Source: Candidula unifasciata
Taxonomy: Eukaryota > Mollusca > Gastropoda > Stylommatophora > Geomitridae
DNA length: 64,000 nt
Direction: 5' to 3'
NCBI GenBank assembly: GCA_905116865.2
Contig: CAJHNH020000698.1
Coordinates: forward strand, 179,294 to 243,293
Below the pieces are notes generated by a model. It did not search any database, was not told the DNA's origin, and saw only the letters and a program-made list of their open reading frames with translations. The position numbers and the translations under genes were made by a program. Within the stretch, counting starts at the first letter, position 1. Every line of letters starts with the position of its first letter. Shown in pieces: positions 1 to 46,408 of the stretch.

Positions 1-299
1 TAAAGAGGGAAGAGAGAGCTCTCCAACACAGCTGCTGCGTAGATGGTATTTCGGTACCATATTAGGGCTAGATGCAGCCTTTTTCATGACTCTCATGACC
101 TGAATATCAACTCACACTCATGTCTTCTGAAAGCTTACAAATAAAAAAAACCAATTACTGATATTCGCTAAAACATTCACAGAGGATCAAAGAAATATAA
201 AAAGGTAGGAGGTCAGACAATTCCAGGTACACTGTCCAATTTTAGCCGGGAAAGTACTAAGCTGACGGTCACCTTTCAAGTATACTGTTTGTCACAAGC

Positions 300-1588
300 T
301 TTAAACATGCAAAGTAGACAAACCATTTTATTACAATAAAAATTGAGGTCATCTCCCTGAAGTCAGACTGCAACAGAAAGGTAGATATATCACAGGCACC
401 ACACACATACCAGACCATCCCCCATAAAAGGAACAAGACAGAAGAAGATGGATATTTCAACCTCTAGAACAATGCTAAAGAAATAAGGGTTGTAAATGTA
501 ACACAAATGTTTGTGATAGGTCAATGCTAACAAAATAACTATAACAAAATAACTATGATGGACAAAGCAATGCAATGAGCTGCTTTTCCATTAGAATATT
601 CCTTAACATAGAAAACTCAGAAAATATAAAAAGTATGGCAGACACTTACACAGTAAAGGTGTGGCCCAGCAACAATAACAACAACAAAAGACAATTAAGA
701 AAGGCCACCATGTATGCTCCTCCTGATGCTAAGTGAAACATTTTCCCATGTGGAAAAGCACAACAGAACACTGTATACTACAGACATGTTCTCTAAGTGC
801 AGTAGGGAGACTCCAGGTCTGGCCAGTTAGTATTTAGATGGAAACCAGGCTGTACCGATCAGTGCATGCCATGCTTTGCACCACAGCCTTCATAAGAGGC
901 CTGTGGCCTTCACAACTGAAAACAACTGTTAATGAGAATGACAAGAGGAGGATATCATGTGAGGATAACCTAAAGAAAAACAGACAACTAGAAACAAGTA
1001 AAATATAATAATAACTGTAAAAAAAGACAACATGATAGAATATTTGCTTGTAGTGCTCTCTACTGCTGCTATCTCATACTTATAGGAATCGGAGCTCAGT
1101 GTAAATGTGTTAACATAAATCTTACAAGATAATTAATGCTAAAACTCAGTTAAAAATAATCCTCAATAAACACTGAACATTCAGTCAATAAATGCTCTGA
1201 TCCCTTCCCCACTACATCACGCAGCAAGCAGTGACTAATATCAGCTCTGTGTTGGTTTAATAATCTTCTATGAAGTCATTGTCAAGGTTGCAAGAAACGC
1301 TGACTGCAGATTACATTCAGAATAATAACCTTCTGCATGTCCTTAACTGCATTTCTCTTCTAATAAGATTCTTAAAATTACAACAAGACAACTGCCAGAA
1401 CCTAACAATTCTATAGAGACAAGTAAGTCATTCCAAAAACAAACAAAATTTTTTTTTTGAAACCTGGCTACAAAAAGAAGCAGCTGATGACCCAGAGATG
1501 ACAGACTACATCCGAGGTGGTGGCAAAACTTGTGATGGCAATAACGGTCACAGAATCATGTATCAAATTTCAGTTCTCCGTGTGGCAA
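300..1588 (-). other. Probable ARFGAP2/3 3' UTR and downstream flank
   Basis: Below the stop codon no reading frame or repeat stands out. A canonical AATAAA (plus-strand TTTATT at 327-332) and an ATTAAA variant (plus-strand TTTAAT near 1256) are on the minus strand; either could end the transcript. The true end cannot be chosen from sequence alone. Bases 1-300 show nothing I can name. Confidence 0.4.
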
Positions 1589-37522
<35,934 letters not shown>

Positions 37523-37617
37523 GATGATGACGTTTCCTTGTTAGGTCACATGACCGGGGATGTAGGTTCGGGCTTACAGCTCTACCAGCTTTCATTGGTC
37601 AATTTTCTCCAGATTGT
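37523..37617 (-). promoter_or_regulatory. Probable ARFGAP2/3 core promoter and 5' UTR
   Basis: About 95 bp of unique sequence separates the start codon from a CTAT-repeat tract. It holds an E-box dyad GGTCACATGACC (37544-37555), close to the M-box/CLEAR type bound by MITF/TFE factors. It also holds a CCAAT box on the minus strand (plus-strand ATTGG 37594-37598) and TGACGT at 37528-37533 (CRE/ATF-like half site). No TATA box is seen. The transcription start is unknown and a further non-coding exon upstream is possible. Confidence 0.45.
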
Positions 37618-37619
37618 CT

Positions 37620-37733
<114 letters not shown>

Positions 37734-37787
37734 ATGGCCGAATCTATTTTATAAATAGCTCCAGAAGGGCGTGCCATCTATCTATAT

Positions 37788-38029
37788 CAAAAAAAGGTTG
37801 TTGCGTATCCTTTACAGGACGTTGCAGAACCAACCCTAACAGCCCCTGGCTGTTGTGTGGTTTCTCTAGGCAAATTACGTCCAGTAGTTTGCCATTGCCC
37901 TCTGGACGGTCGGCTTTCTTGATACCACTGTCGAAACCAACGCAAGGCGCATTGCCCGCAGCTGGGATTGAACCCGGTATCCCGGCATTACGAAGCGAAG
38001 TGTTCGCATCGACTTAGCCACAGAGCCGA
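37788..38029 (-). mobile_element. tRNA-derived SINE (family V), upstream of the ARFGAP2/3 promoter
   Basis: Reverse orientation: GCCGGCTCTGTGGCTAAGTC-like head at the right edge, B box GGTTCAATCCC, core TTGGTTTCGACAGTGGTATC and CTGGACGTAATTTGCC, tail CTGTAAAGGATACGCAAC at the left. CATCTATCTATAT occurs directly at both ends (37775-37787 and 38030-38042), a 13-bp duplication, with the caution that the target is itself CTAT-rich. Confidence 0.85.
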
Positions 38030-38059
38030 CATCTATCTATATATCTATATATATTGTAA

Positions 38060-38290
38060 GAGTCGGCGTGTGCGCATGCATTTAGTGATTTACCATCCAA
38101 GCATTTATGTTTTTTTCCTTTACATTCATATTTTACATATTGTTATATGAACAAAGCAAGCTTTTTTTTCATAAAATACAAGTGCTGTGTGAAAGATTAG
38201 TGTTTGAAAGGGCTGAATCTAAGACGGGCCTGCGTGCTTAACTTGTGATCCTTTTAAAATAATGTTATGTATATTTCTGTCTGTGCATCT
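38060..38290 (+). mobile_element. LINE 3' terminus, same family as 48.1-48.3 kb
   Basis: Shares with 48100-48280 the order GTGCGCATGC / TTTACAT...ATGAAC / GCTGTGTGAAAGAT / TTGAAAGGGCTGAATCTAAG / GGCCTGCGTGC / TTGTGATCCTTTT. No coding part is left. A (CTGT/CTAT) and (TTAG) repeat zone follows. Confidence 0.6.
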
Positions 38291-38340
38291 TTCTATCTAT
38301 ATATTTATCTGCCCATCTATACATCTCCCTGTATGTTAAT

Positions 38341-38341
38341 C

Positions 38342-38440
<99 letters not shown>

Positions 38441-38460
38441 TTTAGTTAGTTAGTTAGTTG
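38341..38460. repeat. (TTAG)n repeat, tail of the RNase H LINE
   Basis: Almost pure TTAG/CTAA, 29 units. On the minus strand it is the 3' tail of the LINE at 38450-39110 and encodes its stop codon. Confidence 0.95.
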
Positions 38461-39110
38461 GGTTATCATCATTGCACTCCGGACATGTCCATAGGTGCTC
38501 AGACCCTCCCCTCAGTATAATCCCCAACGTCTGATGGCTAATAGTACCAGTTCTATGTTGATTAACAAGTCTTCTGGTGTGGGTCTCGTTTTTTGCTGTG
38601 CCGATCTTAATTCCCAAGTCTGCCATTCTGGCGAGTGATGTGGATTCACTACCATCAAAGTCCTCTATTCTTCCCATTTCTCTGAGGGCGTTGATAATAG
38701 CAGCATGATCCATAGGCTGACCGTCGGTAGTGATAGCGGATCCAGCCAACCTGTCAGCTCTTTCATTCCGATTGACGCCTGCGTGTCCCGGGACAACAAT
38801 AAAGGTGACTCCACGCACAGTGGACTTCTGAATTGATTCAAGCCATTGTCTTCGCACTGAACCTGCCTGAACCCTCCAGATCATACTCATTGAATCACTG
38901 AGTATACATATGCGGGTGTATTTTTGTGTTTCAAGCCAGGCAAACGCTTGCGTCACTGCCATCACCTCCATCGTCATGCTGCTGGTTGTCATGGAGAAGG
39001 CGCCGTTGGCTTCTTTGACTGTTCTGTCCGCTGAGCGTGCTGTAAATGCCCATGCGCTTCTTCTTTGGCGTATAACGGATCCGTCTGTATAGATTAGTGC
39101 ATCTGCGGAT
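38450..39110 (-). mobile_element. LINE fragment with intact RNase H domain, stop inside its CTAA-repeat tail
   Basis: An open minus-strand frame gives all four catalytic acidic residues of RNase H: ALIYTDGS, MEVMAVTQAFAWLE, ICILSDSMSM and VPGHAGVNRNERADRLAGSA. It then ends LWTCPECNDDNPTN. The final codons AAC CCA ACT AAC TAA are already the start of the (CTAA)n tract at 38341-38460, so the tail repeat supplies the stop. The element is 5' truncated near 39110; no reverse transcriptase is adjacent. It belongs to an I/Nimb-like RNase H LINE type. Confidence 0.85.
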
Positions 39111-39358
39111 TTTATGTGCTAGTGTGCTTGTATATATACACCTGCACGACCCTTATGGGTTAAGTTATGTTTGTCTAACTAATCTACATATCTGTACAGC
39201 TACCCGTCTATGTATCTTACTCTCTGTCTTTATTTGTCTTTATGTATGTGTCTGTCTCTGTCTGGCCGCTTGTCTGTTTGTCTAATTCTTTTTGTGGGTC
39301 TGTCTTTGGCTAGCTGTCTCTGTCTGGCTGGGTGGCTAGTTGCCTTATTTCTCTCTCA

Positions 39359-39362
<4 letters not shown>

Positions 39363-39403
<41 letters not shown>

Positions 39404-39417
39404 AAACACACACACAT
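39363..39417. repeat. (CA)n microsatellite
   Basis: About 25 CA units with one GAAA interruption. Upstream 39120-39360 is CTGT/TCTGTCT-rich. Confidence 0.9.
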
Positions 39418-40084
39418 TCAGCTTACTTGTCGTCGATATAGCTGTTGGTCGCCACGTGTAGTAAAGCAGTTCTTGGACAGACATCACAATCGCCATTGAG
39501 TTCATTGCCGACTGGGGTGGGTTATCGTGTTTACTCATATCTTGTCGTCTCCATACAGAAGCACTGACAGAATAAAACATTATGGGAGGGGGGGGGGTGT
39601 TTCTCATACAAATTATACATGTTGGGAGGCCTAGACTTTCTTATAATAATAATAATTATAATAATCATGTGTTGAAAAACGATAAAATATAATAGTACAG
39701 TGGTGCTGTGATATACCTTTGTTTCTGGTATGTTCAACTTGGTATACGTGCTGTTTAGACGCGAGAACAGTTGTTTGGTATTCAACTTTTGTTTGGAATA
39801 CCATTTTGTATACGTCAAAATTAGCCAAGACATCGTAGGCTATCTTTGTTCTCCTCTCTCGGGAAAAGCCACGGATAGATGTCAACAACTTTGCAGTTAG
39901 CATCACCCCAGCGAAACTCAAATAAGCCGTAATAGCCTTGTCTGAAATGACCAGACAATGTAAAATTTACGAACATTCTAAGGAGAATGTAGAAGCAAAG
40001 TTCTTTGGACAAATTTCAAGTAAAAGTTCAGTCTGATAAGCCTCAACCAGTGCAAAGTAGAGAAAATAGATGGAGAGGATAAGC

Positions 40085-40300
40085 TTAGTTGCGTATCCTT
40101 TACAGGACGTTGCAGAGCCACCCCAATAGCCCCTGGCTGTAGTGTGGTTTTTCTAGCCAAATTTACGTCCAGTAGTTTGTCATTGCGTTCTGGACGGTCT
40201 GCTTTCTTGATACCCCTGTCGAAACCAACGCAAGGTAAATCGAACCCAGCATCCCGGTATTACGAAGCGTTCGCATCGAATTAGCCACAGAGCCGGCATA
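40085..40300 (-). mobile_element. tRNA-derived SINE (family V)
   Basis: Same order as the copy at 37788-38029, with TTGCGTATCCTTTACAGGAC at the tail side and GAAGCGTTCGCATCG then AGCCACAGAGCCGGC at the head. A short deletion removes part of the segment between the core and the B box. No clear target-site duplication was found. Confidence 0.8.
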
Positions 40301-41345
40301 TGGAAAAGTGACATAGTAATAATACAAGAATTTCAGATTCCTAAAGCTTTACTGGTAGGAGACTCTCCTTCCGAACAATAAAATCTCCTCCTCTTTTTTC
40401 AGTAGTAACCCAGTAGGCACTCAACTCTTCCCCGGAATGTAAAGTGAAATTGTCTTTATTTCATAATTGTTTTATTTATTTTTATTTTTTTAATTTATGA
40501 ATTTTAGTATAATGCAGTAAATAAATTACTGAAGTTGAAAGGAGAGCCAAATTACTTAATGCAACCCGATCAACGAACGTGTAATCTGCTAAATAACAAT
40601 AGGATTATTTTTTCATGGAGACGGAACAACTAACTATTCTCCCTTTATTTCTTATGGAAACATTATTTTGAAACACATACTGCTATGTGTACGTAAAAGG
40701 ATCAGAAACAGATTAAGTACGTATACTGGGGTAACACAAAATATTTAAAACAATGTGCTATGTATAAACACAAATTTATAAAGAGCACTTCTATACATGG
40801 CTGGCGAGGGGGTAGGTTTAGTCTTCTATAATATTTCAAGGTCGGAGTTTCAGGGTGTTTAACCCTTCAGCTTTAAGCACCCATCTTCAAAAGCGAATAT
40901 CAACTCATGTGCGGATACCCTTTCCCACTCTGGGAAGAGATTTTAACAAAGCCCTTCCTGTCTTCTTCGATCTCTCTTTCTACAAATTATCTAAGTTGTC
41001 GCATCATGTTTTTATTGTACTATTAGAACATGAGTAAATATATCGATTGTCTCTTTCTGTTAGTGATAGGTTGTCTGCGTGCCTTACCAATTTTAGAAAA
41101 CATTTACATTGCTTTAGTTCAATTCCCCCCCCCCCCCTCCCCTTTTCCACCACTCGCTTTCCCTTTTAAATAATTTTTTTTTTCTTCTTTACCTGAAATG
41201 ACTTGTAGTGTAATTTTGTCCTAGGATGTCTTGATTTATATTATTAATTTTTGTTTACCATTCAATCTTCAGTAGTCTTTTTTGTAAACGTACATCTCCA
41301 AGACTTGGTTTTAAATCCACTTTCGTCCTTTTAAGGACGAAATTT

Positions 41346-41628
41346 GTCTTCTTCTTTCCGTTCACCAGCTGTACACTCTGGCGGAAAGTTCTGGTTGCTC
41401 GTCCATTACTGAACTGCAGTCCTGCTCCAGAACCTAGTGTTGCGTGTGCATCAGTTTTACAGATCGCATTCTCTTGAATACAGACTGTTGGTTCCTTGCC
41501 TCTCCGGCAGATGCACTCCGACTTCAAAGGAAGCTCCCCAATTAGTCGACTCTTACGACATGCTTTTGGGGAGGCAGTGGGTTTATTCTTGTTTTCCCCA
41601 CAATGGGGCCCCGGAACCCACACGGGGG
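41346..41628 (-). mobile_element. Short retroposon, family A, with 8-bp target-site duplication
   Basis: Reverse orientation of family A: the tail TCTTCTTC side is at the left, CACCAGCTGTACACTC next, and GGGGCCCCGGAACCCACACG at the right. CGAAATTT lies at 41338-41345 and again at 41629-41636. 283 bp, very close to the reference copy. Confidence 0.82.
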
Positions 41629-41939
41629 CGAAATTTTTTTGTTATTTGAAGCCCCACCCTGGCTGTTGCCAGGGGCCGCAATATAGGCAGGCCATAAATA
41701 TGGCCAATTGTCTGAACGCGGTTTCTGGGACCTCTCCACGGCGATCCTCATCCACATGGTAGCACTTTGTGTCATCAGGTGTTTATCGCTTGTGTGATGT
41801 CCTGGTGGGGTAAAAAGTCAGTCAGACCTGATTTTTTTTTAAATGTTTTTTCTTGTTTACTAAAAATTACATCAGCCGTCTTTACTTCCCTAAATATTTC
41901 ACGATACCCGACGAGAAAAGTTTAAAGGAATGTTTAATT

Positions 41940-42840
41940 AAGAATTGACATCGCAGCACTTTGGCCACTCCCATATGTACTCCGTCCCCATTTTCAGCGG
42001 CAAGCGAAGAGTTCCAATTCCGATTGCACCAGTTCGTTACTTCAAAAATTTCCGCTTCAGTGGGTATTCGTATATATGCGCATCGTACGGGCGGACAGGC
42101 TTGCAAGCGCTCGTCTCTGTAAGTGTATATAGTGTATATGTACCTACGCGAGCGCATACACATAATTAATTTAATGTGAGGTAAGAACCAACATCACAGC
42201 ACTTAGGACATTCCCATTAGCGCTCCGTTCACATCTTCAACAGCCAGCAAAGAAGCCCATTGCTGATGGTGCCAGAAGCAGTCTGTATGACTGTTAAACC
42301 TTTTCCCTGCATGTCGGCAAAATCCCATGGTCACTCCGTGCTGCACCATTTTCATCAGACGTGATGATCTATTTGTGCCCTCGCACTGTTCACTCGCTTC
42401 CAGAGGACCTTTGACCACACTTAGCTTGTCATGCATCAGTTTTACCACCACTTTGTTCAAAATCAGCTTGTCTGTCTGTCTATCTATATACTTCCCAACA
42501 CAAATGCTTGTCCTGGAGGAAATATCCAAAGGATTGTAACCACCCCGAATCTTCAAAGCGATGCTTGACACCCTGCGCATACATGTCTATCGTTTTCAAC
42601 ACGTTTTGTGAGTCTTTTAAATAGCGACTGTGTGTGCAGCTCGTTCTCAAGAGAGCAGAAGGCTACAGTGACCGCCTCCACCTACATTTTTCAAACTAGA
42701 TGTTATGATGTCATTTAGGCTACCATGCTTTGTCACACTAAGAGTGGTCCTTTCGCTTTTGCTATGAACCACTTGCACGCTTTCTGTGGCGAGTTTACTA
42801 CGTTCTAGAGGACCAGTCAACCAGCAACCTAAACAAAATA
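41940..42840. repeat. Low-copy repeated stretch of unknown nature
   Basis: Minus strand 42035-41945 and 42290-42190 share a layout (TTGCCGCTGAAAATGGGGAC vs TGGCTGTTGAAGATGTGAAC, GTGCTGCGATGTCA vs GTGCTGTGATGTTG). A further weak match links 42400 with 42800 (TCCAGAGGACC / TCTAGAGGACC). A 125-codon open frame covers 42580-42203 on the minus strand (Cys/His/Trp-bearing, no known motif). It could be a decayed element or a small local gene family; I cannot tell. Confidence 0.35.
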
Positions 42841-43069
42841 AATCACACACGCAGATAGACAAGCGTACAAATGCACTTTTATTCAGAAACAAGTCATCGG
42901 GAGACAATAATACAGATTTTTCTTTTAAATATTTTTAATAATCCCAGCCAGTTCTGACATTAGTCAATCTTGCCCTAGACAATGTGAAAGATTAGCTCCC
43001 ATAATCTTTTCACTTGATCCATTCAGGCTTGGTTATAACTGCAGCTATTCTAGATAGTTCTTTACATTT

Positions 43070-43420
43070 TTCTTCTTCTTCTTAGGCGTTCGCCCCCCCC
43101 CCCCCCCCCCAAAAATAGGGTTGGCACGTTTGCTGTGGTTTACAATTAGCTGTGATATCCGCGTCTTTCGGCCTAGCACATGATTTCAGCAAATTGGTTG
43201 CTTTTTACTATATACTTTACATTACTCAGTTTGTGCATTTGTCGTGTGGGCCTTAAGTTGTGTTCGTGTCATAGTCTCTTTTAAAATAATCAGGCTACTT
43301 ATTTTTTTGCCATTCAGCACCTTATCATTTTTAACTAAGCATGGCTACAGGGGATCTCCCAGTCTTCTCACACAATTATGGGGGGGGGGGGGTGTGGTGG
43401 CAGGGACACGAGGTAACCGA
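43070..43420 (-). mobile_element. Short retroposon, family B, with C and G runs
   Basis: CTTCTTCTTCTTAGGCG tail, a run of 18 C, GTTTGCTGTGGTTTACAATT, AGCTGTGATATCCGCGTC, TTTCGGCCTAGCACATGA, and at the far end a run of 12 or more G before GTGTGGTGGCAGGGACAC. An unrelated AT-rich stretch lies in the middle. Confidence 0.5.
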
Positions 43421-44104
43421 GCCTATGTTCCTGTGTGAACAACACATTTTCCACCATTATCTCCGACACTTCTTGTTGTCATTGTCAGTGTTGACAACAA
43501 TGGTCATGAAATCCCATGCTATTACTGTGGAAGACTTTTATTGACACGGGCAAGTCTTGCTAGTCACACTCACCATCGCCATGGGCTGTAAGTCTCATGC
43601 CTCCTCATAGCGCAATATAACACTATCGTCTGGAAAGTCGGAAAGGTGCCAATTAATCAAAAATTGGCGGAAGGGGGGGGGGAGATGAAAGGGGGACTAA
43701 GCCCTAAAAAATTTTGGGGTGGGGCTCAAATCACCTGAACCCCTCCCTCCCCCCCCCCCCCCCACTCCCCCTTTCTCTGCATGCTTCGGCGCCTGTGCGC
43801 AAATGTGTATAATATTCTCAAATAATTTCTGTTCATTTTTTTAAATGACATAGATTTTCATTCTATTGAATGTATTTTTCCCTTGTTCCTATTTGATCCT
43901 TTATCTCAGTGACACATCTTCTGTCCGATATTACACTTGCGAATAGATTTCCGAATTTCTGGTAGAACAAATATACAGGGTCCTTTCCTAGACTTCCCAC
44001 ATGCTGGGTATGTGGTCATTACCCAGTTTGTATAGAACAATCAGCACACGATGTGTGATAAAAGGGATAAATGCCTTAAATTCTAGTAACAAGTAAGTAA
44101 TGGA

Positions 44105-44275
44105 CCTTTTATAAGCCAGTGGCTTGTAAGGCGTCTGATATTAAGAGTCATTTTTATAAACTAATCAGCACCGGGTGGTTGATGTGGTCAACAGCACCGC
44201 GGGGCGTGTCCTTCTCGGGACATTACCTGGCACCAATTGTAGGATGGGTCAACCTGGGAGCCAGTTAAATAAATC
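44105..44275 (-). mobile_element. SINE family C, reverse copy
   Basis: TTTTATAAACTAATCAGCAC, GGTTGATGTGGTCAACAGCA, CCTTCTCGGGACATTACC and GGATGGGTCAACCTGGGAGC match the family C body read backwards. Confidence 0.5.
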
Positions 44276-44949
44276 TGCCTTGAAATCCGCTTAGAAACCA
44301 AGGCCTCCAGCCAACAGACAAGTCTAGTCTCCAGGCTACCACAGCTCCTTCCTGACCTCCAGATTCGGCACCACCGACTTTCTGGATGACAACGTAGGTC
44401 AAACTCTCTTTGAAAACAACTACACCAGAATCTTGTGAAACACAGCATACAATTTCTTAAAAAAATAATCTCAAAATCAAAGCAATAGTGCCGTATTTTT
44501 CTCCTCATATTAAGTCACCTGACGTTGGTAATGCTTGTACACAGTTCTTCGTTCTTATAGTACTATTTATTAACGTGCTGACATCTATCAATCAACCCGC
44601 CCCTCCCCCCCCCCCCCCCAAAAAAAAAAAACATAACTCGTGTCTTTACCGTTTGCCAACATCTAATTTCTATTTTAGATTTTTTTGTAGTTGTATACAT
44701 ATTATTACATTTCCATACTATTACACAATTCCGTTTTATAATTGCTCTGTTGTTTTCTCAGCCCATTCTTTGCTATATGATGCTTTCAATGTCCTGTTAT
44801 TATTCCCACCACTGCAGTCTCATATTCATTTCCACTGCCAACAATCAAATGGTATTATTCCACAATCCCATTTTAGTAATTGTTCGCTCCTTATACTCAA
44901 ATTGTGAGAAAGTCAGAAATGTCTGTGGTGTACTTTTTTCATCCCTGAC

Positions 44950-45208
44950 ATGCCATGTCTCTGCAAATTTACACATCACAGTAGCCAACATTTTCACATA
45001 TCCAGCTTTCACAACACTTCACAGATCTATCTACCTGTACGGCTCCTTTACACATCTGATCTAACTGTACAGCCCCCTCAGATTTCCGATCTACCAGTAC
45101 AGACCTTTCACACATCTGATTTTCCTGTACAGCCCCTCCACACATGTCCTGGTATGTATCTGATCTACTTGTTGCAGCCGCTTAACACATCCAATCTACT
45201 TGTACAAC
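44950..45208. repeat. Degenerate ~32-bp minisatellite (ACACATCTGATCTACCTGTA)
   Basis: CAGCCCCTTCACACATCTGA then TCTACCTGTA-like units. Stops at the family A retroposon (45216-45497), resumes at 45498-45590 and grades into the 35-bp array. Confidence 0.75.
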
Positions 45209-45215
45209 ACTTTCA

Positions 45216-45497
45216 GATCTTCTTCGCGGTCACCAGTGGTAAACACTGGTGGAAAAATTGTGGTTGTTCATTCACTTCTGGACTGCAGTCCTGTTCCAGA
45301 ACCTGACTGTTGCATGTGCATCTGTTTGACAGCCCTGACACATTTGTGTGCAGACTGTTAGTTTCTTGCCTCTCAGGCATATGCACTCTGATTTTGAAGG
45401 AAGCTCCAAAAAAGTCGACTCTTATGACAAGCTTTTTGGTAGGCAGTGGGTCTATTCTTGTTTTCCCTATAACAGGGCCCTGAAACCCAAATAGGGA
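45216..45497 (-). mobile_element. Short retroposon, family A, inside a minisatellite
   Basis: Reverse orientation: GATCTTCTTCGCGGTCACCA, TGGACTGCAGTCCTGTTCC, TCTTGCCTCTCAGGCATATG, ending ACAGGGCCCTGAAACCCAAA. The surrounding TACCTGTACAGCCCC-type array stops at its left edge and resumes at its right edge. ACTTTCA occurs at 45209-45215 and 45498-45504, a candidate duplication, though the array itself contains similar words. Confidence 0.75.
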
Positions 45498-45559
45498 ACT
45501 TTCATATATTTGATTTACTTGTTACAGCTCCTTGACCCAATGTAAAATTCTCTTAAGTA

Positions 45560-46408
45560 CAACACCACAGACTCCAAATCTCATCCACATGTACAGCCCC
45601 TTCCTGTTCCACAACTAATCTACATGTACATCCCCCTCCCATTCCACCACTAATCTACTTGTACACTCCTTCCCACCTGTAATCCCCTTCCCCCACACCT
45701 AATCTACCTGTACACCCCCATCCTATCCAACACGTAATAACCTGCAATCCCCTTCCTATCCCACACTTAATCTACCTGTTTTTCCCCTCACATCCCACAA
45801 CTAATCTACCTGTATATTGCCTTCACATCCCACTACTAATTTACCTGTATATCCCCTGCCTATCCCACACCTAATCTACCTGTATAACCCCTTCCCATCC
45901 CACAACTAATCTACCAGTACATCCCCTTCCCATCCCACAACTTATCTACCTGTACATCCCCTTCCCATCCCACAACTAATCTACCTGTATATCCCCTTCC
46001 CATCCCACACCTAATCTACCTGTATATCCCCTTCCTATCCCACAACTAATTTACCTGTACATCCGCTTCCAATCCCACAACTAATCTACCTGTACATCCC
46101 CTTCCCATTCCACAACTAATCTGCCTGTATATCCCCTTCCCATCCCACAACTAATTTACCTGTATATCCCCTTACCATCCCACAACTTATCTGCCTGTTT
46201 ATCCCCTTTCCATCCCACACCTAATTCTAGTATATCCCCTTAACATACCTAATCTACCTGTATATCCCCTTCCCATCCCACACCTAATCTACCTGTATAT
46301 CCCCTTCCCATCCCACATCTAATCTACCTGTATATCCCCTTCCCATCCCACACCTAATCTGCCTGTATATCCCCTTCCCATCCCACACCTAATCTACCTG
46401 TATATCCT
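45560..46408. repeat. 35-bp minisatellite, left block
   Basis: Unit CACCTAATCTACCTGTATAT then CCCCTTCCCATCCCA. About 24 copies, some shortened. Interrupted at 46408/46409 by a LINE 3' end. Confidence 0.95.

Noticed and set aside
42203..42580. Host gene encoding a 125-residue Cys/His protein
   Set aside because: No recognised motif, no splice or promoter context, and partial internal duplication; reported only as an unexplained repeated stretch.
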